Shown here: in pieces, positions 26,740 to 36,590 of the stretch
Layout: each line of letters opens with the position of its first letter
How positions within the stretch are numbered: position 1 is the stretch's first letter
Assembly (NCBI GenBank): GCA_047974845.1
Contig: JBKECQ010000064.1
Coordinates: 9,050-73,049 of the forward strand
Reading direction: 5' to 3'
DNA length: 64,000 nucleotides
Source: Aminipila sp047974845
GTDB lineage: Bacteria > Bacillota > Clostridia > Peptostreptococcales > Anaerovoracaceae
Notes under the pieces: generated by a model
Told to the model about the DNA's origin: nothing
Seen by the model: the letters and a program-made list of their open reading frames with translations, nothing else
The model's database searches: none
Program-made: the position numbers and the translations under genes

Positions 26740-27505
26740 GATTACAAAAAGAATAATTCCCTGCCTTGATGTAAAAAACGGCAAGGTAGTAAAAGGAACA
26801 AACTTTGAAGGTTTAAATGAAATTTGTTCTCCGGTTGATTTGGCAAAATATTATTCTGATAGTGGCGCCGACGAGCTGGTATTTTATGATATAACGGCTT
26901 CTTCTGATGGCAGAAAAATATTTACAGACATACTAAAAAAAGTAGCAAAGAATATATTTATACCACTAACCGTAGGAGGAGGTATAAATACCTTAAATGA
27001 TTTTGAAATGGTTCTAAAATGTGGAGCTGATAAAGTTAGCATAAATTCAGGGGCTATAAAAAACCCTGACCTTATAAAAGAAGCTTCTTTAAAATATGGC
27101 AACCAATGCGTTGTCCTCTCTGTAGATGTTAAGCGTGTCAATGGAAATTACACTGTTTTTTCTAAAGGAGGACGGGAAAACACTAATATGGATGCTTTGG
27201 ATTGGATAAAAAAAGGAATATCACTTGGTGCCGGGGAAATTGTGGTAAATAGTATTGATACCGATGGTGTAAAGAGCGGATTTGACTTGGCTCTTATGTC
27301 TGAGGTATGTAAAATTTCTTCAGTGCCGGTTATTGCTTCCGGTGGAGCCGGCTCTATAGAAGATTTTATTACGCTTTTTTCTACAGTTCCCAATGTTGAT
27401 GCTGGTCTTGCGGCCTCTATCTTCCATTTCAAAGAAGTGGACATCAACCAATTAAAGAAAAGCTTAAAAAATAGCGGAATTCCAGCTAGAATATTATCAG
27501 AGTAA
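26738..27505 (+). CDS. hisF: Imidazole glycerol phosphate synthase, cyclase subunit HisF
   Basis: Closes the imidazole ring with ammonia from HisH, releasing IGP and AICAR. A 255-residue barrel paralogous to HisA. Seen are the N-terminal RIIPCLDVKNGKVVKGTNF (catalytic Asp), the phosphate motif LTVGGGI, the second catalytic Asp in SIDTDGVKSGFD and ASGGAGSIEDF. The ATG at 26738 follows AAAAGGAG; longer upstream extensions overlap hisA and carry no family sequence. Confidence 0.96.
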   Translation: MITKRIIPCLDVKNGKVVKGTNFEGLNEICSPVDLAKYYSDSGADELVFYDITASSDGRKIFTDILKKVAKNIFIPLTVGGGINTLNDFEMVLKCGADKVSINSGAIKNPDLIKEASLKYGNQCVVLSVDVKRVNGNYTVFSKGGRENTNMDALDWIKKGISLGAGEIVVNSIDTDGVKSGFDLALMSEVCKISSVPVIASGGAGSIEDFITLFSTVPNVDAGLAASIFHFKEVDINQLKKSLKNSGIPARILSE

Positions 27506-27567
27506 CGAAATATCAGCAATAATATTATAGAGTAATGAAATATCAGCAACAATATTATAGAGTAAAG
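27491..27567. repeat. Tandem repeat, 30-bp period, hisF-hisIE spacer
   Basis: Two 30-bp units (27501-27530 and 27531-27560) differ at two bases; partial copies flank them. The first unit includes the hisF stop codon, so the array looks like a duplication of the gene end. Confidence 0.9.
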
Positions 27568-27577
27568 GAGTAACTAT

Positions 27578-28225
27578 ATGTTGAATATAAATGAACTGAA
27601 GTTTAGTGAAAACGGTCTAATTCCAGCCATAGTCATGGATAACCATACGGGAGTTCTATTGACCGTAGCTTATATGAATAAAGAAAGCTTACAAATTTCT
27701 ATGGAAAAAGGGCAAACTTGTTTTTGGAGCCGTTCTCGTCAAAAGCTTTGGCTAAAAGGAGAAACCTCCGGAAACTATCAAAATATCGTCAGTATAAAAA
27801 CAGATTGTGACAGAGATGCTCTTGCCATTTATGTAACAAAAACCGGTCCGGCTTGCCATCTAGGTACGGATTCTTGTTTTAATGATTATCTTTACCAAAA
27901 CAATATTGATTGCTCATTTAACCTAAATAAGCTAATGGAATTAATATCAAATCGAAAGCTGGAGAAGAAAGACGGTTCTTATACAACTTACCTTTTTGAA
28001 AAAGGCTTGGATAAGATATTAAAAAAGGTAGGTGAAGAAGCCACTGAAGTAATTATCGCAGCAAAATCCAATGATAAAAAAGAAAGTATTTATGAAATAG
28101 CTGATTTAGCATATCATATTATGGTTCTTATGGTTGAATCAAATATTTCAATGGATGATATAAAAAGTGAGCTTGCCTCTCGCCACGTTATAGACTATAA
28201 GGTCAAACAGGAAAAAATGGTTTAA
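27578..28225 (+). CDS. hisI: Bifunctional phosphoribosyl-AMP cyclohydrolase / phosphoribosyl-ATP pyrophosphatase
   Basis: Performs steps 2 and 3 of histidine synthesis. It has 215 residues. The HisI domain (about 1-110) has FWSRSRQKLWLKGETSGN and the zinc/metal motif DCDRDALAIYV...GPACHLG. The HisE domain (about 115-215) is a helical MazG-like fold with KVGEEATEVIIAAK and DLAYHIMVLM. Last gene of the operon. Histidinol phosphatase is not encoded here. Confidence 0.95.
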   Translation: MLNINELKFSENGLIPAIVMDNHTGVLLTVAYMNKESLQISMEKGQTCFWSRSRQKLWLKGETSGNYQNIVSIKTDCDRDALAIYVTKTGPACHLGTDSCFNDYLYQNNIDCSFNLNKLMELISNRKLEKKDGSYTTYLFEKGLDKILKKVGEEATEVIIAAKSNDKKESIYEIADLAYHIMVLMVESNISMDDIKSELASRHVIDYKVKQEKMV

Positions 28226-28231
28226 TGCAAA

Positions 28232-28305
28232 AATAAAGGCTGTTACTTACATACAACATTGTACTCCCTCTATAATGTCGTATATTTAAGTACAGCCCTT
28301 TTTAT
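28232..28305. terminator. Terminator between the his operon and pfkA
   Basis: A long imperfect inverted repeat (outer AAAGGCTGT..., inner ATACAACATT with AATGTCGTAT) ends in a T-run on the plus strand and A/T-rich sequence on the other. It can serve both converging units. Confidence 0.75.
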
Positions 28306-28343
28306 TTAATGTTAATATGGTAATTTTTATTCATGTGATATTT

Positions 28344-29306
28344 TTATATTGATAAAATATCTGCCAATTCCATTACCTGTTTGTCATAATCTCTTGTCAT
28401 TTTTAAAGCATCTTCTAAATCATAATGAACAATTTCATTGCCATTAATACCTATAGCTCTGCTCTCACTGTCTTCCTTTAGTAGTTCTACTGCCTTGTAT
28501 GCCATTCGGCTTGCCAACATTCTATCCCTTGCTGTAGGCGAACCGCCCCTTTGAATATATCCTAATACCACAATCTTGGTTTCCATGCCTGTACGGTCTT
28601 TTAATGTGTCTGCCAACTCTTGTGTAGACATATCTATGCCTTCCGCCTTAATAATAATATTGTGCAACTTACCTCTGTTTCTTCCTTGAACCATTTTCCT
28701 GCATATTGCATTTATATCCACACTTACTTCCGGAATTAAAATGGTTTCAGCTCCACCTGTCAATCCTGCATATAATGCAATGTCCCCGCAGTGTCTTCCC
28801 ATGACTTCAATAACAGTTGTTCTCTCATGGGATGATGATGTATCTCTAATGTTGCTTATTGCTGAAAGTACTGTATTTACCGATGTATCGAAGCCAATAG
28901 TATAATCTGTATAGCCTAGGTCATTGTCAATTGTGCCCGGTAATCCCATAACCGTAATGCCCTGCTTGCTCAAATCCAAACCGCCTTTTAATGAACCGTC
29001 ACCGCCAATGACAACAAGCCCTTCTATCCCAAAGCTTTCCAACATTTGTTTTGCTCTTTTTTGGCCTTCTACGGTCATAAATCTTTCACTTCTTGCTGTC
29101 CTTAGTATAGTTCCTCCCTTATGAAGAATATCTGAAACAGAAGAAATTTCTAGTTGTTTTATATCACCATCTATTAAACCTTCGTATCCTTTTTCAATTC
29201 CATATACATCCATACCAAGGTATATTGCACCTCTTACCGCTGCACGAATAGCTGCATTCATTCCTGGAGAATCCCCGCCACTTGTCAAAACACCAATTTT
29301 TTTCAT
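28344..29306 (-). CDS. pfkA: ATP-dependent 6-phosphofructokinase
   Basis: Commits fructose 6-phosphate to glycolysis. It has 320 residues. Seen are the N-terminal IGVLTSGGDSPGMNAAIRA, GGDGSLKG (ATP site), the catalytic PGTIDNDL...TDYTIGFDTSVNT, EVMGRHCG and LGYIQRGGSPTARDR. GGTIDND-type family members with Gly at the ATP site are ATP-linked; this is that type. The ATG at 29306 has GGAGGT before it. It follows dnaE by 66 bases, a common clostridial pair. Confidence 0.96.
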   Translation of the reverse strand: MKKIGVLTSGGDSPGMNAAIRAAVRGAIYLGMDVYGIEKGYEGLIDGDIKQLEISSVSDILHKGGTILRTARSERFMTVEGQKRAKQMLESFGIEGLVVIGGDGSLKGGLDLSKQGITVMGLPGTIDNDLGYTDYTIGFDTSVNTVLSAISNIRDTSSSHERTTVIEVMGRHCGDIALYAGLTGGAETILIPEVSVDINAICRKMVQGRNRGKLHNIIIKAEGIDMSTQELADTLKDRTGMETKIVVLGYIQRGGSPTARDRMLASRMAYKAVELLKEDSESRAIGINGNEIVHYDLEDALKMTRDYDKQVMELADILSI

Positions 29307-29372
29307 AACAATTACCTCCAACTTCTATAGTATCGCCATTTTTATGATATTTTACAGCCTTACATAAAACTT

Positions 29373-32300
29373 TTATACTTTAATATTTTCCTTGCCTACC
29401 AGAGCCTCTATTGCCTTTACAAAGCCCTGATTAGGCTCTACCCATAAGTCTTTATTAGTCTTAAATTTTTTCCCAGATTCCTCTGAATAAATCATTACAG
29501 GTGAATTTCCTTTATTAGATAATATTAGTTCCCTAATGATGCTCATGACCTTCAATTCTTCTACACTTTTAGGAATCTTAATCTTAACTAAACTTTCAGG
29601 TTTTACTTCTTGAAAGGCTTCAATACTTAAAATTTTATCAGCTAAAAGCTTTGGAGCTTCATCTTCCTTAAAATTTACAGTTCCTGTAATAACCAATATA
29701 CTATCTTCTTTTATCAATTGTAAATATTTCTCAAATATATTAGGAAATACTACTACTTCTATCTGTCCATATAAATCTTCGATGTCTAAGAAAGCCATCT
29801 GTCTATTGTTCTTTGTAACAAGTATTTTCTTTCCGCTTACAATCCCGGCTATTGTCGCCTTCATTCCATCTGTAATCTCTTCATTTGTTTCAGCATGAGC
29901 TAAATCCTCAGCTGTAATTGAAACCAATCGCTCTATGCTCTTTTCATAATTCTTTAGAGGATGTCCTGTCAGATAAACTCCTAACATTTCTTTCTCCATA
30001 GCAATTAAAATATCATTTGAAAAGTTTGATACATCAGGAAGTTTTCCACCTACAGATTCTATCTCCATTTCATCGCTGTTAATTTGAAATAGCGACATTT
30101 GTCCTTCAATATTTTTCTTTGAATAGTTTTGTGCAGATTCAATCAAGCTTTCATACACGGCCAAATATTGTGCTCTATTTTCACAAAGGCAATCAAAGGC
30201 TCCTGCTTTTATAAGACTTTCCACCGCCTTTTTATTTATTTCGTGTATGTTTATATTATCCACAAACTGGAATATATCCTTTGGTGCACCCTTCTCTTGT
30301 CTTGACCTTATAATTTCATCTATTACACCGGATCCAACATTTTTAACACCTAAGAGTCCAAAATGAATCTTAGAATCCACAACTGTAAAATTCTTACTGC
30401 TGTCAATAATGCTCGGAGGCAGTACTTCAATATTCATTTCATTGCAGTTTCTTATATATTTAGCAATCTGAACACCGTCTCCAATAACACTGGTCATAAG
30501 AGCAGCCATAAATTCTACAGGATAATACGCTTTTAGGTATGCTGTTTCATAGGCAACAACTGCATATGCCGCCGCATGTGATTTATTAAAGGCATATTCC
30601 GCAAAGCTTACCATTTGATTAAATATTTCCTCGGCAATTTTCTCAGGTATTCCATTTCTAACACATCCAACTATTTCAACATTTCCCTGCTCATCATCCT
30701 TACCATGAATAAAATACTGTTTTTCTTCCAGCATGACATTCATTTTCTTTTTACCCATAGCTCTTCTAACCAAGTCACTTCTTCCGTAAGTATACCCTGC
30801 AAGGTCTCTTACAATCTGCATAACCTGTTCCTGATAAACTAAGCATCCATATGTAACAGATAGAATCGGTTCTAAGCTTTCATGCAGATATATGATACTG
30901 TCTGTATTTTTCTTATTTTCTATATATGTTGGTATTGAGTTCATAGGTCCTGGTCTATACAATGAGATACCCGCTACTATGTCTTCAAAACAGTCAGGCT
31001 TAAGATTCTTCATAAATTGAGTCATTCCGCCACTTTCAAGTTGGAACACCCCTTGTGTGTTGCCATTTCCAATCATTTCGTATGGTTTAGGATCGTCATA
31101 TGTCATTTTAGAAAAATCTATTTCAACATTATGATTTGCATGAATCATTTCTAAAGCATCACGAATCACAGTTAATGTTCTTAGTCCAAGAAAGTCCATC
31201 TTTAACAGACCCAATTCTTCAATTGTTGTCATGGTAAATTGTGTTGATATTCCCTTTTCTGCAAGATATAGGGGAACATACTCATCAATGCTTTTCTTAG
31301 AGATAACAACCCCTGCCGCATGGGTAGAAGCGTGCCTAGGCATACCTTCAAGCGCTCTTGCCATATCAATAACTTGAGCCACTCGCTTGTCCTTCTCGTA
31401 CATTGCCTTTAATTCAGGATTCATATCAAGAGCCTTACCTATAGTCATCTTTAAATCAAAGGGTACTGCCTTAGCTATTGCATCTACTTCTGCATAGCTC
31501 ATATTTAGGGCTCTTCCAACATCTCTAATGGCCGCTTTGGCCTTCATTGTTCCAAAAGTAATTATTTGGGCAACCTTGTCTTCTCCGTATTTCTCTATAA
31601 CATAGTTTATAACCTCTTGTCTTCTTTCGTAGCAGAAGTCAATATCTATATCCGGCATACTAATTCTCTCGGGATTTAAAAATCTTTCAAAAATCAATGA
31701 ATACCTGATAGGGTCAATGTCGGTAATTTTAAGTGCATAAGCAATAATACTACCTGCCGCAGAGCCTCTCCCCGGTCCTACCATAATCTTGTTCTGCTTT
31801 GCGTAATTTATAAAATCCCAAACGATTAAGAAATATTCCACATAGCCCATTTTCTCTATTATTGAGATTTCATACTCAAACCTTTCCCAAATCTCAGCAG
31901 TTCCTTCTCCATACCTGTCTCTTAGTCCTTGTTCACATAGTTCTCTCAGGTACTCCCTGTTGGTTTTGTTATCCGGTGCTATAAACTCCGGCAGGTGAAG
32001 CTCTCCAAACGTAAAATCAACGTTACAGCTCTCTGCTATTTTATGGGTATTTTCAATTGCTCCGGGAATATTTGAAAACAGTAGCTTCATTTCCTGTTCT
32101 GATTTTAAATAAAACTGGTCATTGGGAAAGCTCATTCTATTTTCATCGTCCACGTTTGTTGCAGTTTGAATGCATAGCAATATATCGTGTGCTTCAGCGT
32201 CTTCCTGTTTAACATAGTGAACATCATTGGTTGCAACAAAAGGTATACCGGTTTCTTCATGCAATCTTTTCATGTCATCCAATATTGCATATTCCTCTTC

Positions 32301-32837
32301 AAGTCCTTGGTCTTGTAGCTCTAAAAAGAAGTTGCCTTCTCCGAAGATATCCAGTAGTTCTATTGCCTCTGCTTTTGCTCCCTCATAATCCTTGTTAAGT
32401 AGTTTTCGTTGTACATCTCCCGCCAAGCAAGCTGATAACGCTATAATGCCTTCATTATGCTGTCTAAGCACATTTTTATCAATCCTAGGCTTATAATAGT
32501 ATCCTTTGGTAAACCCCTCCGAAACAATCTTTATTAGGTTATTGTAGCCTTGGTTGTTTTTAGCTAACAAGACTAAATGACCTTGCCTTTTATCTCTCTC
32601 AACATCTTTATCAAGCATGGATCTAGCTGCAGTGTATACTTCACATCCAATAATAGGTTTGATGCCTTGTTTTTTTGCTTCTCTATAAAAATCGATGACA
32701 CCAAACATTACACCATGATCTGTGATAGCGATTGAATCCATACCTAATTCTTTAGCTCTAGCCACTAAATCTTTTATTCTTGCAGCTCCATCAAGCAAAC
32801 TATATTCAGTATGTACGTGTAGGTGTGTAAATGCCAT
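29373..32837 (-). CDS. dnaE: DNA polymerase III alpha subunit
   Basis: Replicative or repair polymerase. It has 1154 residues. The PHP domain opens with HLHVHTEYSLLDGAARI (about 5-21). The polymerase core has VGPGRGSAAGSIIAY and the catalytic MPDIDIDFCYERR. Helix-hairpin-helix and OB-fold regions are at about 850-1080. It is the DnaE type (PolC would be longer and carry an inserted exonuclease). AAGGAG precedes the ATG; pfkA follows. Confidence 0.96.
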   Translation of the reverse strand: MAFTHLHVHTEYSLLDGAARIKDLVARAKELGMDSIAITDHGVMFGVIDFYREAKKQGIKPIIGCEVYTAARSMLDKDVERDKRQGHLVLLAKNNQGYNNLIKIVSEGFTKGYYYKPRIDKNVLRQHNEGIIALSACLAGDVQRKLLNKDYEGAKAEAIELLDIFGEGNFFLELQDQGLEEEYAILDDMKRLHEETGIPFVATNDVHYVKQEDAEAHDILLCIQTATNVDDENRMSFPNDQFYLKSEQEMKLLFSNIPGAIENTHKIAESCNVDFTFGELHLPEFIAPDNKTNREYLRELCEQGLRDRYGEGTAEIWERFEYEISIIEKMGYVEYFLIVWDFINYAKQNKIMVGPGRGSAAGSIIAYALKITDIDPIRYSLIFERFLNPERISMPDIDIDFCYERRQEVINYVIEKYGEDKVAQIITFGTMKAKAAIRDVGRALNMSYAEVDAIAKAVPFDLKMTIGKALDMNPELKAMYEKDKRVAQVIDMARALEGMPRHASTHAAGVVISKKSIDEYVPLYLAEKGISTQFTMTTIEELGLLKMDFLGLRTLTVIRDALEMIHANHNVEIDFSKMTYDDPKPYEMIGNGNTQGVFQLESGGMTQFMKNLKPDCFEDIVAGISLYRPGPMNSIPTYIENKKNTDSIIYLHESLEPILSVTYGCLVYQEQVMQIVRDLAGYTYGRSDLVRRAMGKKKMNVMLEEKQYFIHGKDDEQGNVEIVGCVRNGIPEKIAEEIFNQMVSFAEYAFNKSHAAAYAVVAYETAYLKAYYPVEFMAALMTSVIGDGVQIAKYIRNCNEMNIEVLPPSIIDSSKNFTVVDSKIHFGLLGVKNVGSGVIDEIIRSRQEKGAPKDIFQFVDNINIHEINKKAVESLIKAGAFDCLCENRAQYLAVYESLIESAQNYSKKNIEGQMSLFQINSDEMEIESVGGKLPDVSNFSNDILIAMEKEMLGVYLTGHPLKNYEKSIERLVSITAEDLAHAETNEEITDGMKATIAGIVSGKKILVTKNNRQMAFLDIEDLYGQIEVVVFPNIFEKYLQLIKEDSILVITGTVNFKEDEAPKLLADKILSIEAFQEVKPESLVKIKIPKSVEELKVMSIIRELILSNKGNSPVMIYSEESGKKFKTNKDLWVEPNQGFVKAIEALVGKENIKV

Positions 32838-32908
32838 TCGCGTTCTCCTTTTAAAAAATTCTTATTTTATATTTTATCATATTTTCATGCATTATAAAAA
32901 GAGATAAT

Positions 32909-32957
32909 AAAAAAAGTACAAATAACAGAATCTAATGTGCTGTTACTGTACTTTTTT
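32909..32957. terminator. Terminator between the secreted-protein gene and dnaE
   Basis: AAAAAAGTACAAATAACAG pairs with the complementary stretch at 32940-32957 around an 11-base loop, with T-runs on both strands. Confidence 0.85.
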
Positions 32958-32998
32958 AAATGGGTAAGAAATAATGTGATTTTCAAATTATGTATTTA

Positions 32999-33667
32999 TT
33001 AATTGCGAACTTCTGGAGTAATTACATTTACACATCGTGTTATTTTTAATGAATTATCTACAGAAAATCTATCATTTAAAAATTTATTAGGTATTTCAAT
33101 ATTATACATCATAGCTATTTCTACCTTTTGAACGCTATCAGAGTCCTCATTTAAATATAAGGAAGTCTCCTTATCCAATTGTTCATATAGCACTGTATTT
33201 CTCATCTGTTCAAAATCCCTTTTTGATTCATCCGATAGTACAAGGCTAACTATTCCCATTGATTTTTCTTCGTCAATCCAACTATATCCCTCAAATTTTA
33301 AGGAAGGAAATAAACTGTTAAGATTATTTTTCTCAGCAATGCAGGCTACATCGTATTCTAGCTTTGTACCCAACAGCTCCTTTTCTCCATTAAAACCCTT
33401 TATTACTCCAACATCATTGTCATTTTCATTATGTAGGTCATAGGTGATTCTTAAAATGCAGTCATCTGTTACTATGTCCTCCAATGCAATTCTTTGGTCT
33501 TGTATCATATATATTTCACTTGCTTCAGTCAACAGCTTGTCCGACGTTGCTTTAACATATTGTTGTCCACATTCTTCATTTCCTGCTCCAGTAAGCATAA
33601 TGCAGATAATACCTACAAGTCCCAAGCAAAGAAACTTGTATCCCCTCTCTGTTTTATTCCTTTCCAT
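32999..33667 (-). CDS. Predicted secreted protein, unknown function
   Basis: I do not recognise this 222-residue protein. It has a positively charged start and a hydrophobic segment at about 12-27 (FLCLGLVGIICIMLTGAG), which looks like a signal peptide or membrane anchor without a lipobox. The rest is acidic with alternating hydrophobic residues, probably beta-rich, and has four cysteines. It stands alone between terminators. The ribosome site is GGGGG-like and 6 bases from the ATG. Confidence 0.6.
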   Translation of the reverse strand: MERNKTERGYKFLCLGLVGIICIMLTGAGNEECGQQYVKATSDKLLTEASEIYMIQDQRIALEDIVTDDCILRITYDLHNENDNDVGVIKGFNGEKELLGTKLEYDVACIAEKNNLNSLFPSLKFEGYSWIDEEKSMGIVSLVLSDESKRDFEQMRNTVLYEQLDKETSLYLNEDSDSVQKVEIAMMYNIEIPNKFLNDRFSVDNSLKITRCVNVITPEVRN

Positions 33668-33809
33668 AGCTATCCCCCTAATTACCTTTACATTAATGTC
33701 TACATTTTAATTATGGGCTAGTCCTATATACACATTCAACCATTTATGTTCCAAATTTTCTATCATATTGCGACATTTTATATTTTAAAAGTTAATAATT
33801 CTCTGTTAC

Positions 33810-33908
33810 CCTACATTCTCTAACACTCTATTAATTACCAAGCATTTTATTAATTATCTTATATTTTATTAATACCTTACATTTTATTAATACCTTACAT
33901 TTTATATA
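33810..33908. repeat. Tandem repeat, about 18-bp period
   Basis: Degenerate copies of ATTTTATTAATACCTTAC; two (33863-33880 and 33881-33898) are identical. The array fills the spacer between the secreted-protein gene and the terminator of the YfcC-like gene. Confidence 0.85.
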
Positions 33909-33922
33909 AAACCCAAAACATT

Positions 33923-33952
33923 AAAAAAGCTGCCCCTTTTCAGGAGCAGCTC
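33923..33952 (-). terminator. Terminator of the YfcC-like gene
   Basis: AGCTGCTCC and GGGGCAGCT (9-bp stem, one G-U pair) followed by six T on the minus strand. Confidence 0.88.
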
Positions 33953-33972
33953 TTGTCTATTCATTATATTTT

Positions 33973-35514
33973 TTATATAATTGCAACCTGTATACATAAG
34001 AATGCAATTGAGAACGCAACTAGTATACCCATTAGAGGCATAACAAATTTTAGATATTTATCATAATTTACCTGTACCATTTCCAGTACAACTAATACTA
34101 GGCCTGTAGGTGTAACAAATCCCATTGTTCCTTGACCAAACATATAAGCTGAAATAACAACTTCTCTAGGAACTCCAACAGCATCTGCAAGAGGCGCCAT
34201 AATTGGAATTGAAAGTACAGCCAATCCTGATGATGAATTGATAAAGAAACCTAGGATTATGTAAATGAAGTACATTACTATAGCAAAGGCATAAGGGCTC
34301 ATACCTTCTACCCATCCTGACATTGTGTTAAGTAAAGCATCAGATACTAGACCATTATCTAAAACACCGTTGATAGATCTGGCAACACCGCAAATAAGTG
34401 CTACACCAATCATATCTCCTGCACCAGCTAAGAATTCATTAACCATTTCTCTTTCAGTAAAGCCTAAGATGATACCCATGATAATAGCTGAAACTAGGAA
34501 TAGTCCAGTCATTTCGCCAAACCACCAGCCAAGCTTTACTACGCCATATACCATTACTACAAAAGTAAGGAAGAACTGAACAAGGATTATTTTAAACCTT
34601 GTAGTAAGTTCCGGTACTTCAGCTTCGCTACAGTATTTATTTTCAATATATTCTTTACTTTCTAATATTAATGACTTCTGTGGGTCTTTTCTAACCATGC
34701 TTCCGTATCTCATAACATATACGATGCAGATTAAAGTACCTACTACTAAAGCTGCTGTTCTAAAGGCCATACCTTCCATGAAGCTGATGCCTGCAGCATT
34801 TGAAGCTATTACTGCAGAGAATGGATTTACTGTTGAGCACATAGTACCGATACAAGAACCAAAGTATACAGCAGCAATGCCTACTAATGCATCGTATCCT
34901 GCAATAACAAAGATTGGAATAACTACAGCATAAAGTGCAACTGTTTCTTCAGCCATACCAAAAGTAGTACCGCCCAATGAAATAAGTATAGTAATCAGAA
35001 CAATAAGTATATATTCTTTTCCTTTTGTTACTCTGGATAATGCTCCCATACCTGCAGAGAATGCTCCAGATTTGTTCAAATATGCCAACATTCCGCCCAG
35101 TACAAAGATAAACAAACTGATGTCAATTGTATCATAAACACCGTTTACCAATGCCAGAACACCATCTGTAAATCCTTGAGGGTTCGATTCAATCGCCTCA
35201 TAGCTTCCCGGAATACCTATTGGCTTATAGATACTTCCGTCAAGGAATAAGTTCAATTGTGCCTTGATGCTTAGCTCATCAAGAGTCGCTTGATTTGCTT
35301 CCATTGATGTAACACTTCCATCTGGTGCAGTGATGTCAAACATTCCGGATGACTCATTGTAAAGAAGTTTTGAATAAGAACCAGTCGGCATAAAGTGTGT
35401 TCCAATTGCGGCAATAATTAAAATAATAAATAATACCGTAAATGCCGAAGGGAATTGGCGTTTTTTCTTCTGCTTCGCCGGAGATCCCTGCTCCATTAGA
35501 TTTTTCTCTTCCAT
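33973..35514 (-). CDS. YfcC-family membrane transporter
   Basis: A 513-residue integral membrane protein with about 12 helices. It has a cytoplasmic Lys-rich N-terminus, TM1 at about 24-45, then an extracellular loop to about 125. Family features are FVLGGMLAYLNKSGAF, the reentrant-like ISLGGTTFGMAEETVALY and the matching C-terminal half FFINSSSGLAVLSIPIMAPLAD...GQGTMGFVTPTGLV. The family belongs with DcuC/AbgT-like carriers; substrates proposed for relatives include dicarboxylates and basic amino acids or peptides. Substrate here is unknown. Single gene with its own promoter and terminator. Confidence 0.82.
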   Translation of the reverse strand: MEEKNLMEQGSPAKQKKKRQFPSAFTVLFIILIIAAIGTHFMPTGSYSKLLYNESSGMFDITAPDGSVTSMEANQATLDELSIKAQLNLFLDGSIYKPIGIPGSYEAIESNPQGFTDGVLALVNGVYDTIDISLFIFVLGGMLAYLNKSGAFSAGMGALSRVTKGKEYILIVLITILISLGGTTFGMAEETVALYAVVIPIFVIAGYDALVGIAAVYFGSCIGTMCSTVNPFSAVIASNAAGISFMEGMAFRTAALVVGTLICIVYVMRYGSMVRKDPQKSLILESKEYIENKYCSEAEVPELTTRFKIILVQFFLTFVVMVYGVVKLGWWFGEMTGLFLVSAIIMGIILGFTEREMVNEFLAGAGDMIGVALICGVARSINGVLDNGLVSDALLNTMSGWVEGMSPYAFAIVMYFIYIILGFFINSSSGLAVLSIPIMAPLADAVGVPREVVISAYMFGQGTMGFVTPTGLVLVVLEMVQVNYDKYLKFVMPLMGILVAFSIAFLCIQVAII

Positions 35515-35566
35515 TTTCTCTCTCCTTAAAGTTATAAATTTCTCAAAATTTACTAGTGCATTAAGT

Positions 35567-35598
35567 ATTTTATCATTTTTGCACCATTCTTCAATGGT
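35567..35598 (-). promoter_or_regulatory. Promoter with overlapping palindrome, YfcC-like gene
   Basis: TTGAAG (35589-35594) and TAAAAT (35567-35572) with a 16-base spacer. A perfect inverted repeat ACCATT-N4-AATGGT (35583-35598) covers the -35 box and may be an operator. Confidence 0.5.
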
Positions 35599-35702
35599 TT
35601 TTATGAAAATAACTCAAATTCAGAAAAATTTGTTTTTTAGCACAATTGCGACGATAATTTATAGTTTTTTATACTACAAAATATAGGCAATCTCCTACTA
35701 TA

Positions 35703-36182
35703 TTACCTTAAAGAGTCATCTTTTAATTTCGCCACTTCCCAAGGCATAATATCTCCATCTTCTTTTAAATGCTCCAAGATGTCAGAAATACCCTCACCCG
35801 TGTACGCACTGATACAAAATATTTTTTCACAGCCTGCCAATCTGAGCCACTCTTTAGCCTGCTCAACATCTGCATCTTTATGGTCAATTTTCGTTACTAT
35901 TCCAATTACTTCTCTGGTCGCTATAGCGCATACACATGGTGGATAAAGAGAATATGGTTCAATTGCACTGATCAATAAACCAATTACATCTGCCTCATAT
36001 GAAAATATGGCTAAAGCTCCCCCTAGATTTTTTGTTTCCGCATATTCTCCGGGAGTATCTATTATCACATCGTAAAAGTTTACATACTGTGTTTTATGAT
36101 ATGTAATTGTTTCTCCCTTAAGAGCCTGAGTCAAAGTGGTTTTACCCGCTTCACTACGTCCAAGAAGCATAATTTTTCTCAT
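35703..36182 (-). CDS. eutP: EutP/PduV-like GTPase
   Basis: A 159-residue small P-loop protein of the EutP/PduV family linked to bacterial microcompartments. Nucleotide motifs are GRSEAGKTTL (P-loop, about 8-17), DTPGEYAE (switch II) and TKIDHKDAD (base specificity, in place of NKxD). It follows eutS by 4 bases in the sugar operon. Relatives have been linked to shell positioning or cofactor handling, but the role is not settled. No other eut genes are nearby. Confidence 0.85.
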   Translation of the reverse strand: MRKIMLLGRSEAGKTTLTQALKGETITYHKTQYVNFYDVIIDTPGEYAETKNLGGALAIFSYEADVIGLLISAIEPYSLYPPCVCAIATREVIGIVTKIDHKDADVEQAKEWLRLAGCEKIFCISAYTGEGISDILEHLKEDGDIMPWEVAKLKDDSLR

Positions 36183-36186
36183 ATTT

Positions 36187-36570
36187 TTACCTTCTTGTTA
36201 TTTTGCAAACAGCAAATTCTAGCTCGTCTTTAAAATATGATACAATTTCATTTATTGAAGTTTCTACTTCTGAAAGTCTTCCCGTAATAATTAGTGTCCC
36301 ACTAAACCTGTCCACAAATCCTAAATAAACATCCCCTGATTTTATAGCTACATCACTGGCGATTACAGCCGATTCCGGAGGTGTAACATTAAGTATTCCA
36401 ATGGCAGAATTATCAAAATCTATATCCGGATTTAGTCCCAGTTTTTTATAAACTATAGGTCTTGGTCCCCCTATAATATGTGCCAATGATATTTGCTTTC
36501 CAGGAACACTTTCCTGTATTATTCTCAATCTTCCTTCTGAATCCTCTGGTAATAATTCTCTTATATCCAT
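36187..36570 (-). CDS. eutS: Microcompartment shell protein, EutS/PduU type
   Basis: A 127-residue circularly permuted BMC-domain protein. The core aligns by eye with E. coli EutS: RIIQESVPGKQISLAHIIGG, AIGILNVTPPESAVIASDVAIKS and VYLGFVDRFSGTLIITG. Members form hexagonal shell tiles with a central beta-barrel. The N-terminus has about 12 extra residues (MDIRELLPEDSE). The ATG at 36570 follows CAGGAGAT; 20 extra upstream codons fall in a tandem repeat and are not protein-like. It stands with eutP only, so it must work with shell genes elsewhere, if at all. Confidence 0.88.
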   Translation of the reverse strand: MDIRELLPEDSEGRLRIIQESVPGKQISLAHIIGGPRPIVYKKLGLNPDIDFDNSAIGILNVTPPESAVIASDVAIKSGDVYLGFVDRFSGTLIITGRLSEVETSINEIVSYFKDELEFAVCKITRR

Positions 36571-36590
36571 AAAAATCTCCTGTTTCAAAA

